From: Rhodopirellula sp. P2
GTDB taxonomy: Bacteria > Planctomycetota > Planctomycetia > Pirellulales > Pirellulaceae
Assembly (NCBI RefSeq): GCF_028768465.1
Contig: NZ_CP118225.1
Location: 1,965,001-2,029,000, forward strand
Length of the DNA: 64,000 nucleotides
Direction of reading: 5' to 3'
Below the pieces are notes generated by a model that did no database searches, was not told the origin of the DNA, and saw only the letters and a list, made by a program, of their open reading frames with translations. Both the position numbers and the translations under genes were made by a program. This document shows, one piece after another, positions 19,205 through 28,400 of this stretch (positions are counted from its first letter, which is position 1; every line of letters starts with the position of its first letter).

Positions 19205-20284
19205 ATGGATAGCCCCAAGCATGTTGGCAATTGGTCAGGGAAGGAAGTTCCTGCCGGGGAACAGCGGAGCATTCACCTGGCAGTCAGTGAGTCGTACTCC
19301 GGGATCTCATTGCGGATTCCAATCTTTGTTCAGCGGGCGGTGAATCCGGGCCCGGTCGTGTTTGTGACTGCGGCGCTGCACGGGGACGAGTTGAATGGGA
19401 CGGGGGCAGTTCGCCAACTGATCCAGGATGAGAATCTGGAGCTCAAAGCTGGGGCCCTGATTCTGGTTCCAGTCTTGAATTTGCTCGCTTTTGAGCGGCA
19501 CTCACGGTATTTGCCCGACCGTCGCGATTTGAATCGCTGTTTTCCTGGTTCCTTCTCGGGGTCATTGGCGGGTCGCGTGGCGAGAACGATCTTTGATGAG
19601 ATCGTGGGCCGTTCCGATTACGGGATCGATTTGCACACCGCTTCGGTTCGCCGGACGAATTACCCCAACGTTCGTGGTGATCTGAGTGATCCCAAGGTCA
19701 GTATGCTGGCGGAATCCTTCGGCACGGACGTGATCATGAATGGTCCGGGGCCCGCGGGGGCGCTGCGTCGCGAGGCCTGCTTGGCGGGCTGTCCAACAAT
19801 CGTGATGGAGGGCGGCGAAGTCTGGAAGGCAGAGCCTCGGATCGTGGAGATTGCCGTTCGTGGCGTCCGAAACGTGCTCGCGAAGTTGGAAATGATCGAT
19901 GGTGAGGCGGAGGTTCCCGAGGCTCGGTTCCATGTTGAAACGGCCAAGTGGGTCCGGGCGGAGAAGGGTGGCTTCCTTCAATTTCACGTCGGTCCCGGGG
20001 ATTTCGTTGAAAAGGGGCAACCGCTGGCGACCAACACAACGTTGTTGGGGTTCGAACGCAGTGTCTTGATTTCGCCGTTTGACAGCGTCGTCATTGGCAT
20101 GACAACGTTGCCTGCCGTTTCGCCTGGCGAGCCCGTTTTTCACTTGGGGCGTTTGCCAGCGGGGGTCAAACCCAAGACCGTGGATCGTCAGCGAGTGTCC
20201 GACGATGGGCTGGAATCACGCGTGGTCGAAGATTTGGCCAGCAATCTGGTGGTTGTCGATCGGCCAGAGGAAGAGGCCTCGTGA
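19205..20284 (+). CDS. AstE/aspartoacylase-type zinc amidohydrolase (M14-like)
   Basis: 359 residues from the ATG at 19205, chosen because AGGG lies just upstream; a GTG at 19190 is in frame. Motifs: VTAALHGDELNG (zinc His and Glu), LPDRRDLNRCFPG (substrate Arg), and GIDLHTASVRRTNYPNVR (third zinc ligand His). The C-terminal half is the beta-rich domain with a FLQFHVGPGDFVEKGQPLA biotinyl-like fold. Family members deacylate N-acyl amino acids, for example succinylglutamate. The true substrate is unknown, since no arginine-catabolism genes are adjacent. It starts 19 bases after the PP2C stop. Confidence 0.8.
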   Translation: MDSPKHVGNWSGKEVPAGEQRSIHLAVSESYSGISLRIPIFVQRAVNPGPVVFVTAALHGDELNGTGAVRQLIQDENLELKAGALILVPVLNLLAFERHSRYLPDRRDLNRCFPGSFSGSLAGRVARTIFDEIVGRSDYGIDLHTASVRRTNYPNVRGDLSDPKVSMLAESFGTDVIMNGPGPAGALRREACLAGCPTIVMEGGEVWKAEPRIVEIAVRGVRNVLAKLEMIDGEAEVPEARFHVETAKWVRAEKGGFLQFHVGPGDFVEKGQPLATNTTLLGFERSVLISPFDSVVIGMTTLPAVSPGEPVFHLGRLPAGVKPKTVDRQRVSDDGLESRVVEDLASNLVVVDRPEEEAS

Positions 20285-20437
20285 GAGTGCGGCGTGGGTG
20301 TGGTCAGGTCCAGCGGGCCTGACCTGGCCGGGGCAGGTTGATTGATCGGGCACCGCGGCCGGTAGGTTGGGGCGGCGCAGCAAAAACGGTTCGCGAATTC
20401 ATTCCAACGGAATTTTCGCGAACTGCTTGGGCCGGAG

Positions 20438-20755
20438 TCATTTCTTGGAAGAAGTGTTTCCCAGGACGGGAGGTACCAAGAACGTGCCATCTTGGGAGGC
20501 GGGCGCGGTTCGCGTCGCCACCTCGGCTGACAGGCTTTGGTCTGGCGTGTCGTCCCGAAATCGGTTTTCGACATCCAGCGCACTGGTCATCGGCTCGACA
20601 CCTGAGGTGTCGAGTTCAGACAATTGTTCCACGAAACCGAGGATGTCCGCGATTTGCGGACCGAAATCGGTTTGCTCTTGTTCCGTTAGCTGAAGGCGAG
20701 CCAGTCGAGCCAATTTTTGGATATCGACTGACGCACCGTTGCCAGAACCGGACAT
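20438..20755 (-). CDS. gatC: Asp-tRNA(Asn)/Glu-tRNA(Gln) amidotransferase subunit C
   Basis: 105 residues with the GatC pattern: DIQKLARLARLQLTEQE at the N-terminus, LGFVEQLSELDTSGVEP in the middle, and the NRFRDDTPDQSLS loop that wraps GatA. It stabilises the GatCAB complex that converts Glu-tRNA(Gln) and Asp-tRNA(Asn) to their amides. Its ATG overlaps the rpmB stop as TGATG, implying translational coupling. gatA and gatB are not in the window. Confidence 0.92.
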   Translation of the reverse strand: MSGSGNGASVDIQKLARLARLQLTEQEQTDFGPQIADILGFVEQLSELDTSGVEPMTSALDVENRFRDDTPDQSLSAEVATRTAPASQDGTFLVPPVLGNTSSKK

Positions 20756-21027
20756 CAGGACTTTTTACCGCCGCTGACGTCAAACGGTTTTGTTTTCACG
20801 GTTTTGCGTACGACACCGCTGCGAATGCACTGAGTGCAAATCCGCAGTGATTTGTTGGTGCCGTTGGGCAAGGTCACGTGAACTTTTTGCAAGTTGGGGA
20901 CAAATTTACGGCGTGTGCAACCAGTGATTTTGGTACCGACTCCGCCCAGGTACTTCGCTTTACCCCGGGTTTCAATACGGTTGCCCATTTGGACTTTCTT
21001 GCCGCACGCTTCGCATTGTCGTGCCAT
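20755..21027 (-). CDS. rpmB: 50S ribosomal protein L28, zinc-ribbon form
   Basis: 90 residues from the ATG at 21027, preceded by GGAGA at good spacing; an upstream in-frame ATG at 21042 lacks this. Typical L28: CEACGKKVQMGNR at the start, TRRKFVPNLQKV in the middle, and LRICTQCIRSG. The two CxxC pairs mark the zinc-binding (C+) form, whereas many bacteria under zinc limitation use a Cys-less copy. Followed by gatC with a one-base overlap. Confidence 0.96.
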   Translation of the reverse strand: MARQCEACGKKVQMGNRIETRGKAKYLGGVGTKITGCTRRKFVPNLQKVHVTLPNGTNKSLRICTQCIRSGVVRKTVKTKPFDVSGGKKS

Positions 21028-21595
21028 CTGATTCTCCGCCACCGCTTGCGGTGATTGTCATGTGTGTGGTTTTAAACGCTCAAAATCCCTGATTCCAGGG
21101 AGAAGCCCCGCAGGATAGCGGGTGGAACGTTTTATTGAAAGCAGGATTTTCACATCTACCGAGCGTCTTCGGTCCTGAATCATCACATTTTACCTAAATG
21201 GCATCAGGGGAACGACCGGCAGATGAGGAGTAACAGGTGCGTTGCGCACCCCGGCGGCGGTTTCTGAGTGGATTTGAGGACGGGTTGGGGACGGACTCGG
21301 CAAATGCACCGATGAATTCCTCCGACGACATGATGGATTGCTTTCAACTCACTCGAAAACTTTCGAGGTGATTGATTCGAATTTCGAAACGATTGCTTGG
21401 GAATTTCGATGTGCCTTCGGCGGCAGGCAGCGTGTGCGTTGAAAAAGCGATGGACTGCGTTTGTTTCATCGTTCAAGAGCGAGAGAACGGCCCTCCCCAA
21501 ATGTGGGGGCACAGCTTCTGGTTCTGACGGCATCCATTTTGAATCTTGGTGACACGAAACGGCCCAATTGGATTGGGACTTCAACGGAGAAAGCA
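21028..21595. other. Gene-free interval between divergent rpmB and the first porin
   Basis: 568 bases carrying the rpmB promoter (minus strand) and the porin promoter and leader (plus strand). A CCCGC / GCGGG hairpin lies near 21108-21124, upstream of rpmB. The TTCGAA-type dyads at 21352-21388 are listed separately. Open frames across this gap lack convincing codon use. Confidence 0.5.
21352..21388. promoter_or_regulatory. Cluster of CGAA/TTCG dyads upstream of the first porin
   Basis: CTCGAAA-AC-TTTCGAG (21352-21367) is a perfect 7-bp dyad. Eight bases on, TTCGAA occurs twice with one base between (21376-21388). Three similar dyads within 37 bases, about 210 bases before the porin start, look like an operator for a dimeric regulator. 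The regulator is unknown. Confidence 0.4.
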
Positions 21596-22942
21596 ATGAA
21601 GCTTAGTAAACTAGCTCTGATCGCAGCGGTTGCATGCGGCGTTAACGCCACAAATCTGACCAGCGCTTCAGCAAACGATATTGGATTGGTCTCTTGCACC
21701 TCGTCGCTTTGCGATTGTGGTGAGCCCGTGTGTGGTTGCGAGCCTGTTGGCGGATGCAACAACGAAGCGACTTGCGGTTGCGAAACTGTCGGTTGCTTGG
21801 GCGACTGCGGCTGCAACACAGGTTGCGACAGCGGCTGCGATTCGCTCTGCGGCGGTGGCCTTGGTAGCTGCTTGCCCGGACTGGGCGACTGCTGCTTGGA
21901 CGACCCTTACACGCTGTTCGGCGATGTCTGCGGCATCGAAGTGGGCGGATGGGCGTCGATCGGCTACCACACAAAGGCGTTGCCTTTGTTCAACAGCCGT
22001 CCCGACAACGTTCAGCTGCACCAAGCATGGTTGTACGCTGAAAAAGCCATCGACACTTCGTGTGGCTTCGACATCGGTGGACGGATCGATTACGTCTACG
22101 GTACCGACGGACCCGACACGCAAGCGTTCGGAATCGACAACGGTCACTGGGACAATCAGTGGGACAACGGTGGAGACTACGGTCACGCCATTCCTCAGCT
22201 GTACACCGAAATGGGCTACGGCGACCTGTCGGTCAAAGTTGGTAAATTCTTCACGACGATTGGTTACGAAGTTGTTGCCGCTCCTGACAACTTCTTCTAC
22301 AGCCACGCTTACACGATGTACAACAGCGAGCCTTTCACCCACACCGGTGCATTGGCAACGTACAACGTGTCTGACGACCTGAGCGTGTTCGGTGGATACA
22401 CCGTGGGTTGGGACAGTGGTTTCGAGGACAACGGCGACAACTACCTCGGTGGTTTCTCGGCCGGTGTGACCGACGACCTCACGTTGACCTACTCCACCAC
22501 CATTGGTCGATTCAACGAGCGTCAAGGCGTGGCGGGTGGTGCCGAACGAGGATACATGCACTCGATCGTTGCTGATTACGCTGTCAGCAACAACTTGCAG
22601 TACATCTTCCAGTCGGACGTGCTGGACAGTGAAGATGCTGTTGGTGCAACCGTTCGTGACACGTTCGGCATCAACCAGTACTTGATCTACAACATCAATG
22701 ACTGCTTGTCCTTGGGTGGCCGCTTCGAGTGGTACCAAAGCGAAGGTGTGTTCAACGATGGTGCCAACGTCGACAGCGACGTGTACGCTCTGACGACTGG
22801 TATCAACTACCGTCCTCACTCGAACGTCTTGATTCGTCCCGAAGTTCGTTGGGACTGGGTCGATGGCGACTACACCGGGATCTTGGAAAACAATGACGAC
22901 GATCAAACCACCTTCGGTTTCGATACGATCTTCATGTTCTAA
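21596..22942 (+). CDS. BBP2-type outer-membrane porin with Cys-rich N-terminal domain (paralog 1)
   Basis: 448 residues from the ATG at 21596 (GGAG 8 bases upstream), with signal peptide MKLSKLALIAAVACGVNATN. The mature protein opens with about 75 residues holding some 17 cysteines in CG/CD/GC-rich repeats. A beta-barrel of the planctomycete BBP2 / OmpL-like type follows, with alternating aromatic strands (GGWASIGYHTKALPLF, YVYGTDGPDTQAFGIDNGHW) and a terminal strand ending in Phe (FGFDTIFMF), as outer-membrane barrels do. Probable role: diffusion pore in the outer membrane. It is about two-thirds identical by eye to the next gene outside the Cys-rich part. Confidence 0.85.
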   Translation: MKLSKLALIAAVACGVNATNLTSASANDIGLVSCTSSLCDCGEPVCGCEPVGGCNNEATCGCETVGCLGDCGCNTGCDSGCDSLCGGGLGSCLPGLGDCCLDDPYTLFGDVCGIEVGGWASIGYHTKALPLFNSRPDNVQLHQAWLYAEKAIDTSCGFDIGGRIDYVYGTDGPDTQAFGIDNGHWDNQWDNGGDYGHAIPQLYTEMGYGDLSVKVGKFFTTIGYEVVAAPDNFFYSHAYTMYNSEPFTHTGALATYNVSDDLSVFGGYTVGWDSGFEDNGDNYLGGFSAGVTDDLTLTYSTTIGRFNERQGVAGGAERGYMHSIVADYAVSNNLQYIFQSDVLDSEDAVGATVRDTFGINQYLIYNINDCLSLGGRFEWYQSEGVFNDGANVDSDVYALTTGINYRPHSNVLIRPEVRWDWVDGDYTGILENNDDDQTTFGFDTIFMF

Positions 22943-22976
22943 GCTGCCCCGAACGACGATTTCGTGAGACCCAAGA

Positions 22977-23016
22977 GGCCGGTTCACCGCAGAAATGCGA
23001 TGGGCCGGCTTTTTTT
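22977..23016 (+). terminator. Rho-independent terminator after porin 1
   Basis: GCCGG (22978-22982) pairs with CCGGC (23005-23009) and is followed by a run of T. It lies 35 bases after the porin stop. Confidence 0.7.
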
Positions 23017-23064
23017 CGTTTCCGCTCAAGATTTCAGCGGTCCCGGTCGAAGGCTGGAAACTCG

Positions 23065-23106
23065 CCGGACCAACCGCCTAACCCGCAAAGTTTAACGCTG
23101 GTCCGG
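23065..23106. promoter_or_regulatory. Inverted repeat in the porin 2 upstream region
   Basis: CCGGACCA (23065-23072) is matched exactly by TGGTCCGG (23099-23106), 26 bases apart, about 190 bases before the second porin start. It may be an operator or a leader hairpin. The rest of the 354-base gap (22943-23296) holds the porin 1 terminator and nothing else I can name. Confidence 0.35.
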
Positions 23107-23296
23107 ATTTTCCGGTGTTTTGGGCTGGGGTTTCTATGGCGTTGGTCTCAATTGCATCGCGCCGCGGGGACGATACCTCCCAACAAGGAATCGCCTCTAC
23201 TTGGCGGTCGACACGGTTGACTGGTTTGCTGCCATGGAAGGCGGCAGTCACTGTGGACGCGGCGAATCCATTTGAAATCGATCAGGGACGAGCAAG

Positions 23297-24640
23297 ATGA
23301 AATCGAAACGAGCTGCTTTGTGGTTGGCCCTCGGTGGCTTGGTTGGATTGGGAAGCCTCAATGGCGTTTCTGCCGCCGACCGATTCGTGGCCGACGCAAG
23401 TTACCAAGGCGGAATGCCCACCAGCCAGACGGAAGTTCTCCCGGTGGGACACTTTGACGCCAGCTGTGATGAATCGTGCGACACGTTTCCTGCAATGGAA
23501 TGTGGCTGCGGTGAGTTGGCCTGCGACGGTGGTTGCGGCGACATGAGCTGTGGCGACATGGGAGGCGGCCTGTTCGATGACGGCGGATGCGGGTTGCTGG
23601 AATGCAACCTCGGCGATCCGTTCACACTCTTCGGTGAAGCCTGTGGCTACTCCGTCGGTGGTTGGGTTCAAATGGGGTACCACGACAAAGCATTGCCTTT
23701 GTTCAACAATCGCCCCGACGAATACAACCTGCACCAAGCCTGGTTCTACGCCGAGAAGGCCATCGACACGTCGAATGGTTTCGACTTCGGTGGACGCATC
23801 GATTACGTCTACGGCATCGATGCTCAAGACACCCAGGCGTTTGGCATCGACAACGGCCACTGGGACACCGGTTGGGATCACGGGCAGTACGGCAGTGCAC
23901 TGCCACAGGTCTACGGTGAAGTTGGCTACGGCGACCTGTCGGTGAAATTCGGACACTTCTTCACGATCATTGGTTACGAAGTCGTTGCCGCTCCTGACAA
24001 CTTTTTCTACAGCCATGCGTACACGATGGTGAACAGCGAGCCCTTCACCCACACCGGTGCTTTGGCGACCTACAACGCTGGCGATGACCTGACCTTGTAT
24101 GGTGGCTACACCATGGGTTGGGACAGCGGATTCGAAGACAACGGCGACTCGTTCTTGGGCGGTGCTTCGCTGGCCATGAGTGACGATGTCACCGTCACCT
24201 ACGCAACCGTTGTGGGGCGTTTCGGTGACCAGCCCGGTGGGACCACTTCGCAAGGCTACATGCACTCGATCGTCACCGACATCTCGCTGACCGATCAATT
24301 GCAATACGTTTTGCAGTCGGACTACATGGACGCCGAAGACGGCAACGGTGGGAACTTCAAAGAGACCTACGGCCTGAACAACTACCTGATCTACACGGTC
24401 AGCGATTGCTTGGCCTTGGGCAGTCGTTTCGAGTGGTACGACGCGGACGCAGGTGTCTACAACGGCAATGTCGATGTCTACGCCATGACCTTGGGTGCCA
24501 ACGTCAAACCGCACGCCAATGTCTTGATCCGCCCCGAAGTTCGCTGGGATTGGGTCGACGGGGACAATGTGACGGGCATCTTGGAAAACGACCAAGACGA
24601 CCAGACCACCTTTGGCATCGACACGATCTTCTTGTTCTAA
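23297..24640 (+). CDS. BBP2-type outer-membrane porin with Cys-rich N-terminal domain (paralog 2)
   Basis: 447 residues, ATG 23297. Signal peptide MKSKRAALWLALGGLVGLGSLNGVSA. A cysteine-rich linker follows (about 10 Cys; DESCDTF, ECGCGELACDGGCGDMSCGD), shorter and more acidic than in paralog 1. The barrel then matches paralog 1 closely (VPLF-type strands, GYEVVAAPDNFFYSHAYTM, FEWYDADAGVYNGNVDVYA, terminal FGIDTIFLF). The tandem pair probably arose by local duplication. Differences concentrate in the Cys region and surface loops, so the two may differ in permeability or anchoring. A terminator separates them, so they are likely transcribed independently. Confidence 0.85.
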   Translation: MKSKRAALWLALGGLVGLGSLNGVSAADRFVADASYQGGMPTSQTEVLPVGHFDASCDESCDTFPAMECGCGELACDGGCGDMSCGDMGGGLFDDGGCGLLECNLGDPFTLFGEACGYSVGGWVQMGYHDKALPLFNNRPDEYNLHQAWFYAEKAIDTSNGFDFGGRIDYVYGIDAQDTQAFGIDNGHWDTGWDHGQYGSALPQVYGEVGYGDLSVKFGHFFTIIGYEVVAAPDNFFYSHAYTMVNSEPFTHTGALATYNAGDDLTLYGGYTMGWDSGFEDNGDSFLGGASLAMSDDVTVTYATVVGRFGDQPGGTTSQGYMHSIVTDISLTDQLQYVLQSDYMDAEDGNGGNFKETYGLNNYLIYTVSDCLALGSRFEWYDADAGVYNGNVDVYAMTLGANVKPHANVLIRPEVRWDWVDGDNVTGILENDQDDQTTFGIDTIFLF

Positions 24641-24666
24641 GAACAGATGATCCGGAAGCAGCATTC

Positions 24667-24700
24667 GATCTCGCCGGCTCGCTCTTTTGCCGGCGAGATC
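24667..24700. terminator. Bidirectional hairpin between porin 2 and purB
   Basis: GATCTCGCCGGC and GCCGGCGAGATC form a perfect 12-bp stem with a 10-base loop, midway between the convergent ends of porin 2 and purB. No T run follows on the plus strand. Confidence 0.7.
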
Positions 24701-24730
24701 ACTGTCATTGCAAACAATTGATCGTCGAGA

Positions 24731-26167
24731 TCAGACCGTGACTTCGACACTCAGATCGCTCCCACCAGAATATCTCTGGCGAATGGGGGCGATGATCGTT
24801 TCCATGAACTCGTCGACTTGTTGGGGAGCTCGCCCCACGTAAGCGTGTGGGTCGATCGCGGCTTCCAAGTCGATTCCGGCGAAGTTTTCGTCGCCTTTGA
24901 GACGTTCCAGCAGGTCGTTGTCGCCAGCGTTCTGTTTGACTTCGAGCGCCGCCGCTTGACTGTGCACGCGAATTTGTTCGTGCAAATCTTGACGGTCACC
25001 GCCCGCGGCCACCGCTTGCATCAAGATGTTCTCGGTCGCCATGAACGGGAGTTCGGCGCCCAAGTTTTTCGCGATCGTGGCCGGGTAGACAACCATCCCG
25101 TCGGCCACATTTTGCATCAGCACGAGTGCTGCATCGATTGCCAGGAAGGCTTGTGGGATGACCAGGCGACGGTTGGCGCTGTCGTCCAGGGTGCGTTCCA
25201 TCCACTGCGTCGCGGCGGTCATCGCGGGACTGCTTTGCAGGCTCATGACGAACCGACCGAGCGCACAGATCCGCTCGCTCCGCATTGGGTTGCGTTTGTA
25301 GGCCATCGCCGAGCTGCCGATTTGATTCTTCTCAAATGGCTCTTCGACTTCTTTGCGACCGGCGAGCAAGCGGATGTCGGTGGCAATTTTGTGCAGGCTC
25401 TGGCCGATGCCGGACAGGGCGTCGAGCAATTGAGCGTCGACTTTGCGGGGGTAGGTTTGCCCGGTGACGGCGTAGACGGAATCGAACGAGAGTTTTTCAG
25501 CGATTCGTTTTTCGAGGGACCGGACTTTGTCGTGGTCGCCGGAAAACAGTTCCAAGAAGCTCGCTTGAGTTCCCGTCGTGCCCTTGGCCGAACGTGCTCG
25601 CAATGTTTCGAGTCGATGTTCAACCGCTTCGAGGTCCAGCACCAAGTCGTAGATCCACAGACAAGCTCGTTTGCCGACGGTGGTCGGTTGGGCTGGTTGA
25701 AAGTGGGTGAAGGCGAGGCAGGGCAGGTCGCGGTGCTGGGCGGCGAACTGGGCCATCTGGTCGATTGTGGCTGCCAAGCGTTTGGCCGTCAGTTGCAGGG
25801 CTTCGCGAATCAGCAGCAGGTCCGCGTTGTCGGTCACGAAACAGCTGGTCGCACCGAGGTGAATGATCCCGCGGGCATCCGGGCACTGATCACCATAGGC
25901 GTGGACGTGAGCCATCACATCGTGGCGCAGTTTTCGCTCGTATTTGGCAGCTTCGTCCAAATTCAATTTTGTTTCGAACGCTTTCAGCTGTTCGATTTGG
26001 GCGTCGGTGATCGCGATTCCGAGTTCCTGTTCGGCCTCTGCCAGGGCGATCCAGACCTTTCGCCAGGATGCAAACCGCCGCTGCGGTCCCCAGTGAAACG
26101 CCATTTCTCGTGACGCGTAACGCTCAATCAGGGGGTTTTGGTACGGTGTTTCCTGCGTTTCGGTCAT
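24731..26167 (-). CDS. purB: Adenylosuccinate lyase
   Basis: 478 residues from the ATG at 26167 ([13 protein letters not shown]). The fumarase/ASL signature [14 protein letters not shown] is intact, and [16 protein letters not shown] and [15 protein letters not shown] carry the catalytic histidines. Length and sequence style ([28 protein letters not shown]) are closer to eukaryotic ADSL than to the 430-residue bacterial form. It acts in two purine steps: SAICAR to AICAR, and adenylosuccinate to AMP. Single gene. Confidence 0.95.
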   Translation of the reverse strand: MTETQETPYQNPLIERYASREMAFHWGPQRRFASWRKVWIALAEAEQELGIAITDAQIEQLKAFETKLNLDEAAKYERKLRHDVMAHVHAYGDQCPDARGIIHLGATSCFVTDNADLLLIREALQLTAKRLAATIDQMAQFAAQHRDLPCLAFTHFQPAQPTTVGKRACLWIYDLVLDLEAVEHRLETLRARSAKGTTGTQASFLELFSGDHDKVRSLEKRIAEKLSFDSVYAVTGQTYPRKVDAQLLDALSGIGQSLHKIATDIRLLAGRKEVEEPFEKNQIGSSAMAYKRNPMRSERICALGRFVMSLQSSPAMTAATQWMERTLDDSANRRLVIPQAFLAIDAALVLMQNVADGMVVYPATIAKNLGAELPFMATENILMQAVAAGGDRQDLHEQIRVHSQAAALEVKQNAGDNDLLERLKGDENFAGIDLEAAIDPHAYVGRAPQQVDEFMETIIAPIRQRYSGGSDLSVEVTV

Positions 26168-26316
26168 TTTGGTCTCTTGCAAGGGCACAAATCAGGCGAT
26201 GGATGGTGACATCGGCATTTCGGCCCGAAATGGAAGGGTTTACGATATCGGCCGGCTGAGCCAGTCTCGCAGAGACGCGGGCTCGGATGGTTCCGACGAT
26301 TTCAGACGGATCTTGA

Positions 26317-28380
26317 ATGAATTTTCAACGGGTGCAAGTGGCGGACAAACGAGTGATCAATCTCACACGAACATATTTTTGCAACTTCGACGGTCGACCA
26401 CGGGCTCGCCGCGTCGCGATGCTCCATGCAATGACAGCCGTTCTGGCGGTGTGTTTGTCTGGATCGCAGGCGCTCGCTCAAGACGCCGCGCCTGCAAAAG
26501 CCGCCGGGGCAGGGCAGGGTGCCGCGAAGCCTGTCTTGATGACGGCATTGAAATTACTGCCTGACACGGCCGCTGGCGTGGTTCGGATTCCCGATCTCAC
26601 CGTGCTGTGCGATTCGTGGCAGCAAACAACGTTGTCGGGCATCACCGATGACCCGGCGATGAAGCCGCTGATCGATGCCAATTTTGGCAGCCAAGGCGCT
26701 GTGTGGGAAAAATTGGGCGACAAGGTTGGAGTGCGACCCAAAGAGTTGTACGAGATTGCGACCGGAGAAGTGATCGCGGTGTGGTTGCCCTTTGAAAATG
26801 ACAACCGCCGTCCTTCCTCGGTTTGCGTCGTTGCTGACATCCGAGGGAAGCACGAGGCAGCGGAAGCCGTCTTGGAGCGAGTGGACCAAGATCTGAAGGC
26901 TGACGGCGCGACTCGCGCCGATGTCACTCACGCCGGCGAAACCGTTCGTGTGTACAGTCCGAAGACTCGCCCGGGGCAGCTCAAGATCGAACAGGTGGTG
27001 GTTTCGCTCACTCAAGATCGTGTGATCGCGTCGGATCGCGATTCGGTGGTGTTTGGAATCTTGGACGCGATTGCAAACGAGGGCCGCGAAGATTCCTTGG
27101 ACAAGGCACCGTTGTTGCGAACCGTTTGGAAGCAGGCTCTCTCTCGCAGCGAAATCGAAACGGAAGGCTCGCAAGTCGAATGGTTCGTCAAACCGCTGAC
27201 GATGGGCCGGATCATTCGCGACGTGGCCAAAGTTGACCGCGGCAACAAAGTTCGTATTTTGAATTTGCTGGAAAACCAAGGCTTCGACGCCGTGCAAGCT
27301 GCTGGCGGAATCGCCGTCGTGGGGCAGGGCAAGTTTGATTTGCTGCACCGAGGTTATGTGCACGCTCCTCCCGTCACCGAAGAACCCAGTCGCTACCGTT
27401 TGGCTGCTCGGATCTTGCAGTTCCCCAACACCCCGCTGGACGAGATCCCGGCTTGGGTTCCTGCCAACACGGCCAGCCTGACACGGGTGAACTGGAAAAT
27501 CGAAGAAGCGTTTTGGGCGCTCGAGACCTTGGTCGACGAAGCCTTCGACAATGAGATCTTTCGGCCCAGCATCGAGGGGATCCGTGACGACGAAGAAGGG
27601 CCGCAGATCGACATCGAAAAGAACGTGTTGCCAAATCTCTCGGAACACCTGTTGTTGTTGACCGACAACACACTGCCCGCGACGGTGGATTCGGAACGCG
27701 TGTTGGTCGCGATCGGAGTTCGCAATGCCGATGCGATTGGAACGGCAGTCCGCAAAGCGATGGAAGTCGAACCAGATGTGTTCAAGGTCGACACGGTTCC
27801 TGGTGTCGAGATTTGGCAGGTCAAGCACGGCAGCGGTGATGACGAACTGGATGACGAGTTCTTTGATGATCTCGGCTTCGAGGAGGAAATCGATGAAGAG
27901 CAAACACCACTCTTGAACACGTGGGCCATTGCGATGGTGCCCGCTGGCAAGGGTTCCGAGAAGGCGCACCTGGTCTTCAGCAGCCATGTCGAATGGTTGG
28001 TCGACGTGGCGAAGCGAATGCAAACGGGGGAAGGCGAGAAGTTAGCCGACTTGGAGGAGGTCAAAGACCTGCTGAAGCTGACCAGCGAGATGGGAGCTGG
28101 CAAAGTGGCTTTCCAACGCGTCGTGCGGCTGCGTCAATCGCTGCGAGCAAAGTACGAACTGCAACGCCAAGGCGAATTGAAAAACAGCGATTCGGTCATG
28201 GCTTCGTTGGTTCGGCGGATGTTCGAAGGCGATGAGCCTGAAGCTGAAGAACCCATCGAGCGTCTCAACGTGAGCAAATGGCCTGCGTTCAGTGAGGTCG
28301 AGAAGTACTTCCGCAACGCGTTCGGTTTCGTTGAAACCACCGAAACCGGTTGGAACCTCAACGGATTCCTGTTGAAGTAG
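26317..28380 (+). CDS. Exported protein of unknown function (planctomycete type)
   Basis: 687 residues from the ATG at 26317. A signal-like segment (VAMLHAMTAVLAVCLSGSQALAQD) lies at residues 34-57, so a later start at 26419 is plausible. The mature part begins with an Ala/Lys/Gly linker. It then has repeated mixed alpha/beta segments with LLPDTAAGVVRIPDL and WAIAMVPAGKGSEKAHLVFSSHVEWL, and an acidic patch (DDELDDEFFDDLGFEEEIDEEQ). No catalytic motif is evident and I do not recognise a named domain. The location after cleavage would be periplasmic or membrane-associated. Confidence 0.7.
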   Translation: MNFQRVQVADKRVINLTRTYFCNFDGRPRARRVAMLHAMTAVLAVCLSGSQALAQDAAPAKAAGAGQGAAKPVLMTALKLLPDTAAGVVRIPDLTVLCDSWQQTTLSGITDDPAMKPLIDANFGSQGAVWEKLGDKVGVRPKELYEIATGEVIAVWLPFENDNRRPSSVCVVADIRGKHEAAEAVLERVDQDLKADGATRADVTHAGETVRVYSPKTRPGQLKIEQVVVSLTQDRVIASDRDSVVFGILDAIANEGREDSLDKAPLLRTVWKQALSRSEIETEGSQVEWFVKPLTMGRIIRDVAKVDRGNKVRILNLLENQGFDAVQAAGGIAVVGQGKFDLLHRGYVHAPPVTEEPSRYRLAARILQFPNTPLDEIPAWVPANTASLTRVNWKIEEAFWALETLVDEAFDNEIFRPSIEGIRDDEEGPQIDIEKNVLPNLSEHLLLLTDNTLPATVDSERVLVAIGVRNADAIGTAVRKAMEVEPDVFKVDTVPGVEIWQVKHGSGDDELDDEFFDDLGFEEEIDEEQTPLLNTWAIAMVPAGKGSEKAHLVFSSHVEWLVDVAKRMQTGEGEKLADLEEVKDLLKLTSEMGAGKVAFQRVVRLRQSLRAKYELQRQGELKNSDSVMASLVRRMFEGDEPEAEEPIERLNVSKWPAFSEVEKYFRNAFGFVETTETGWNLNGFLLK

Positions 28381-28400
28381 GGAACACCTGCGGGGTGCGA

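Noticed and set aside
21491..21498. GGGGAGGG (N=G variant of KOPS) on the minus strand, and another at 61081 on plus
   Set aside because: This variant appears on both strands in both arms and within palindromes, so it carries no polarity and was left out of the count.
24818..28023. Long antisense frames opposite purB and the exported-protein gene
   Set aside because: Mirror frames of real genes; biased residue content (His, Gln, Val-rich) typical of reverse reading.
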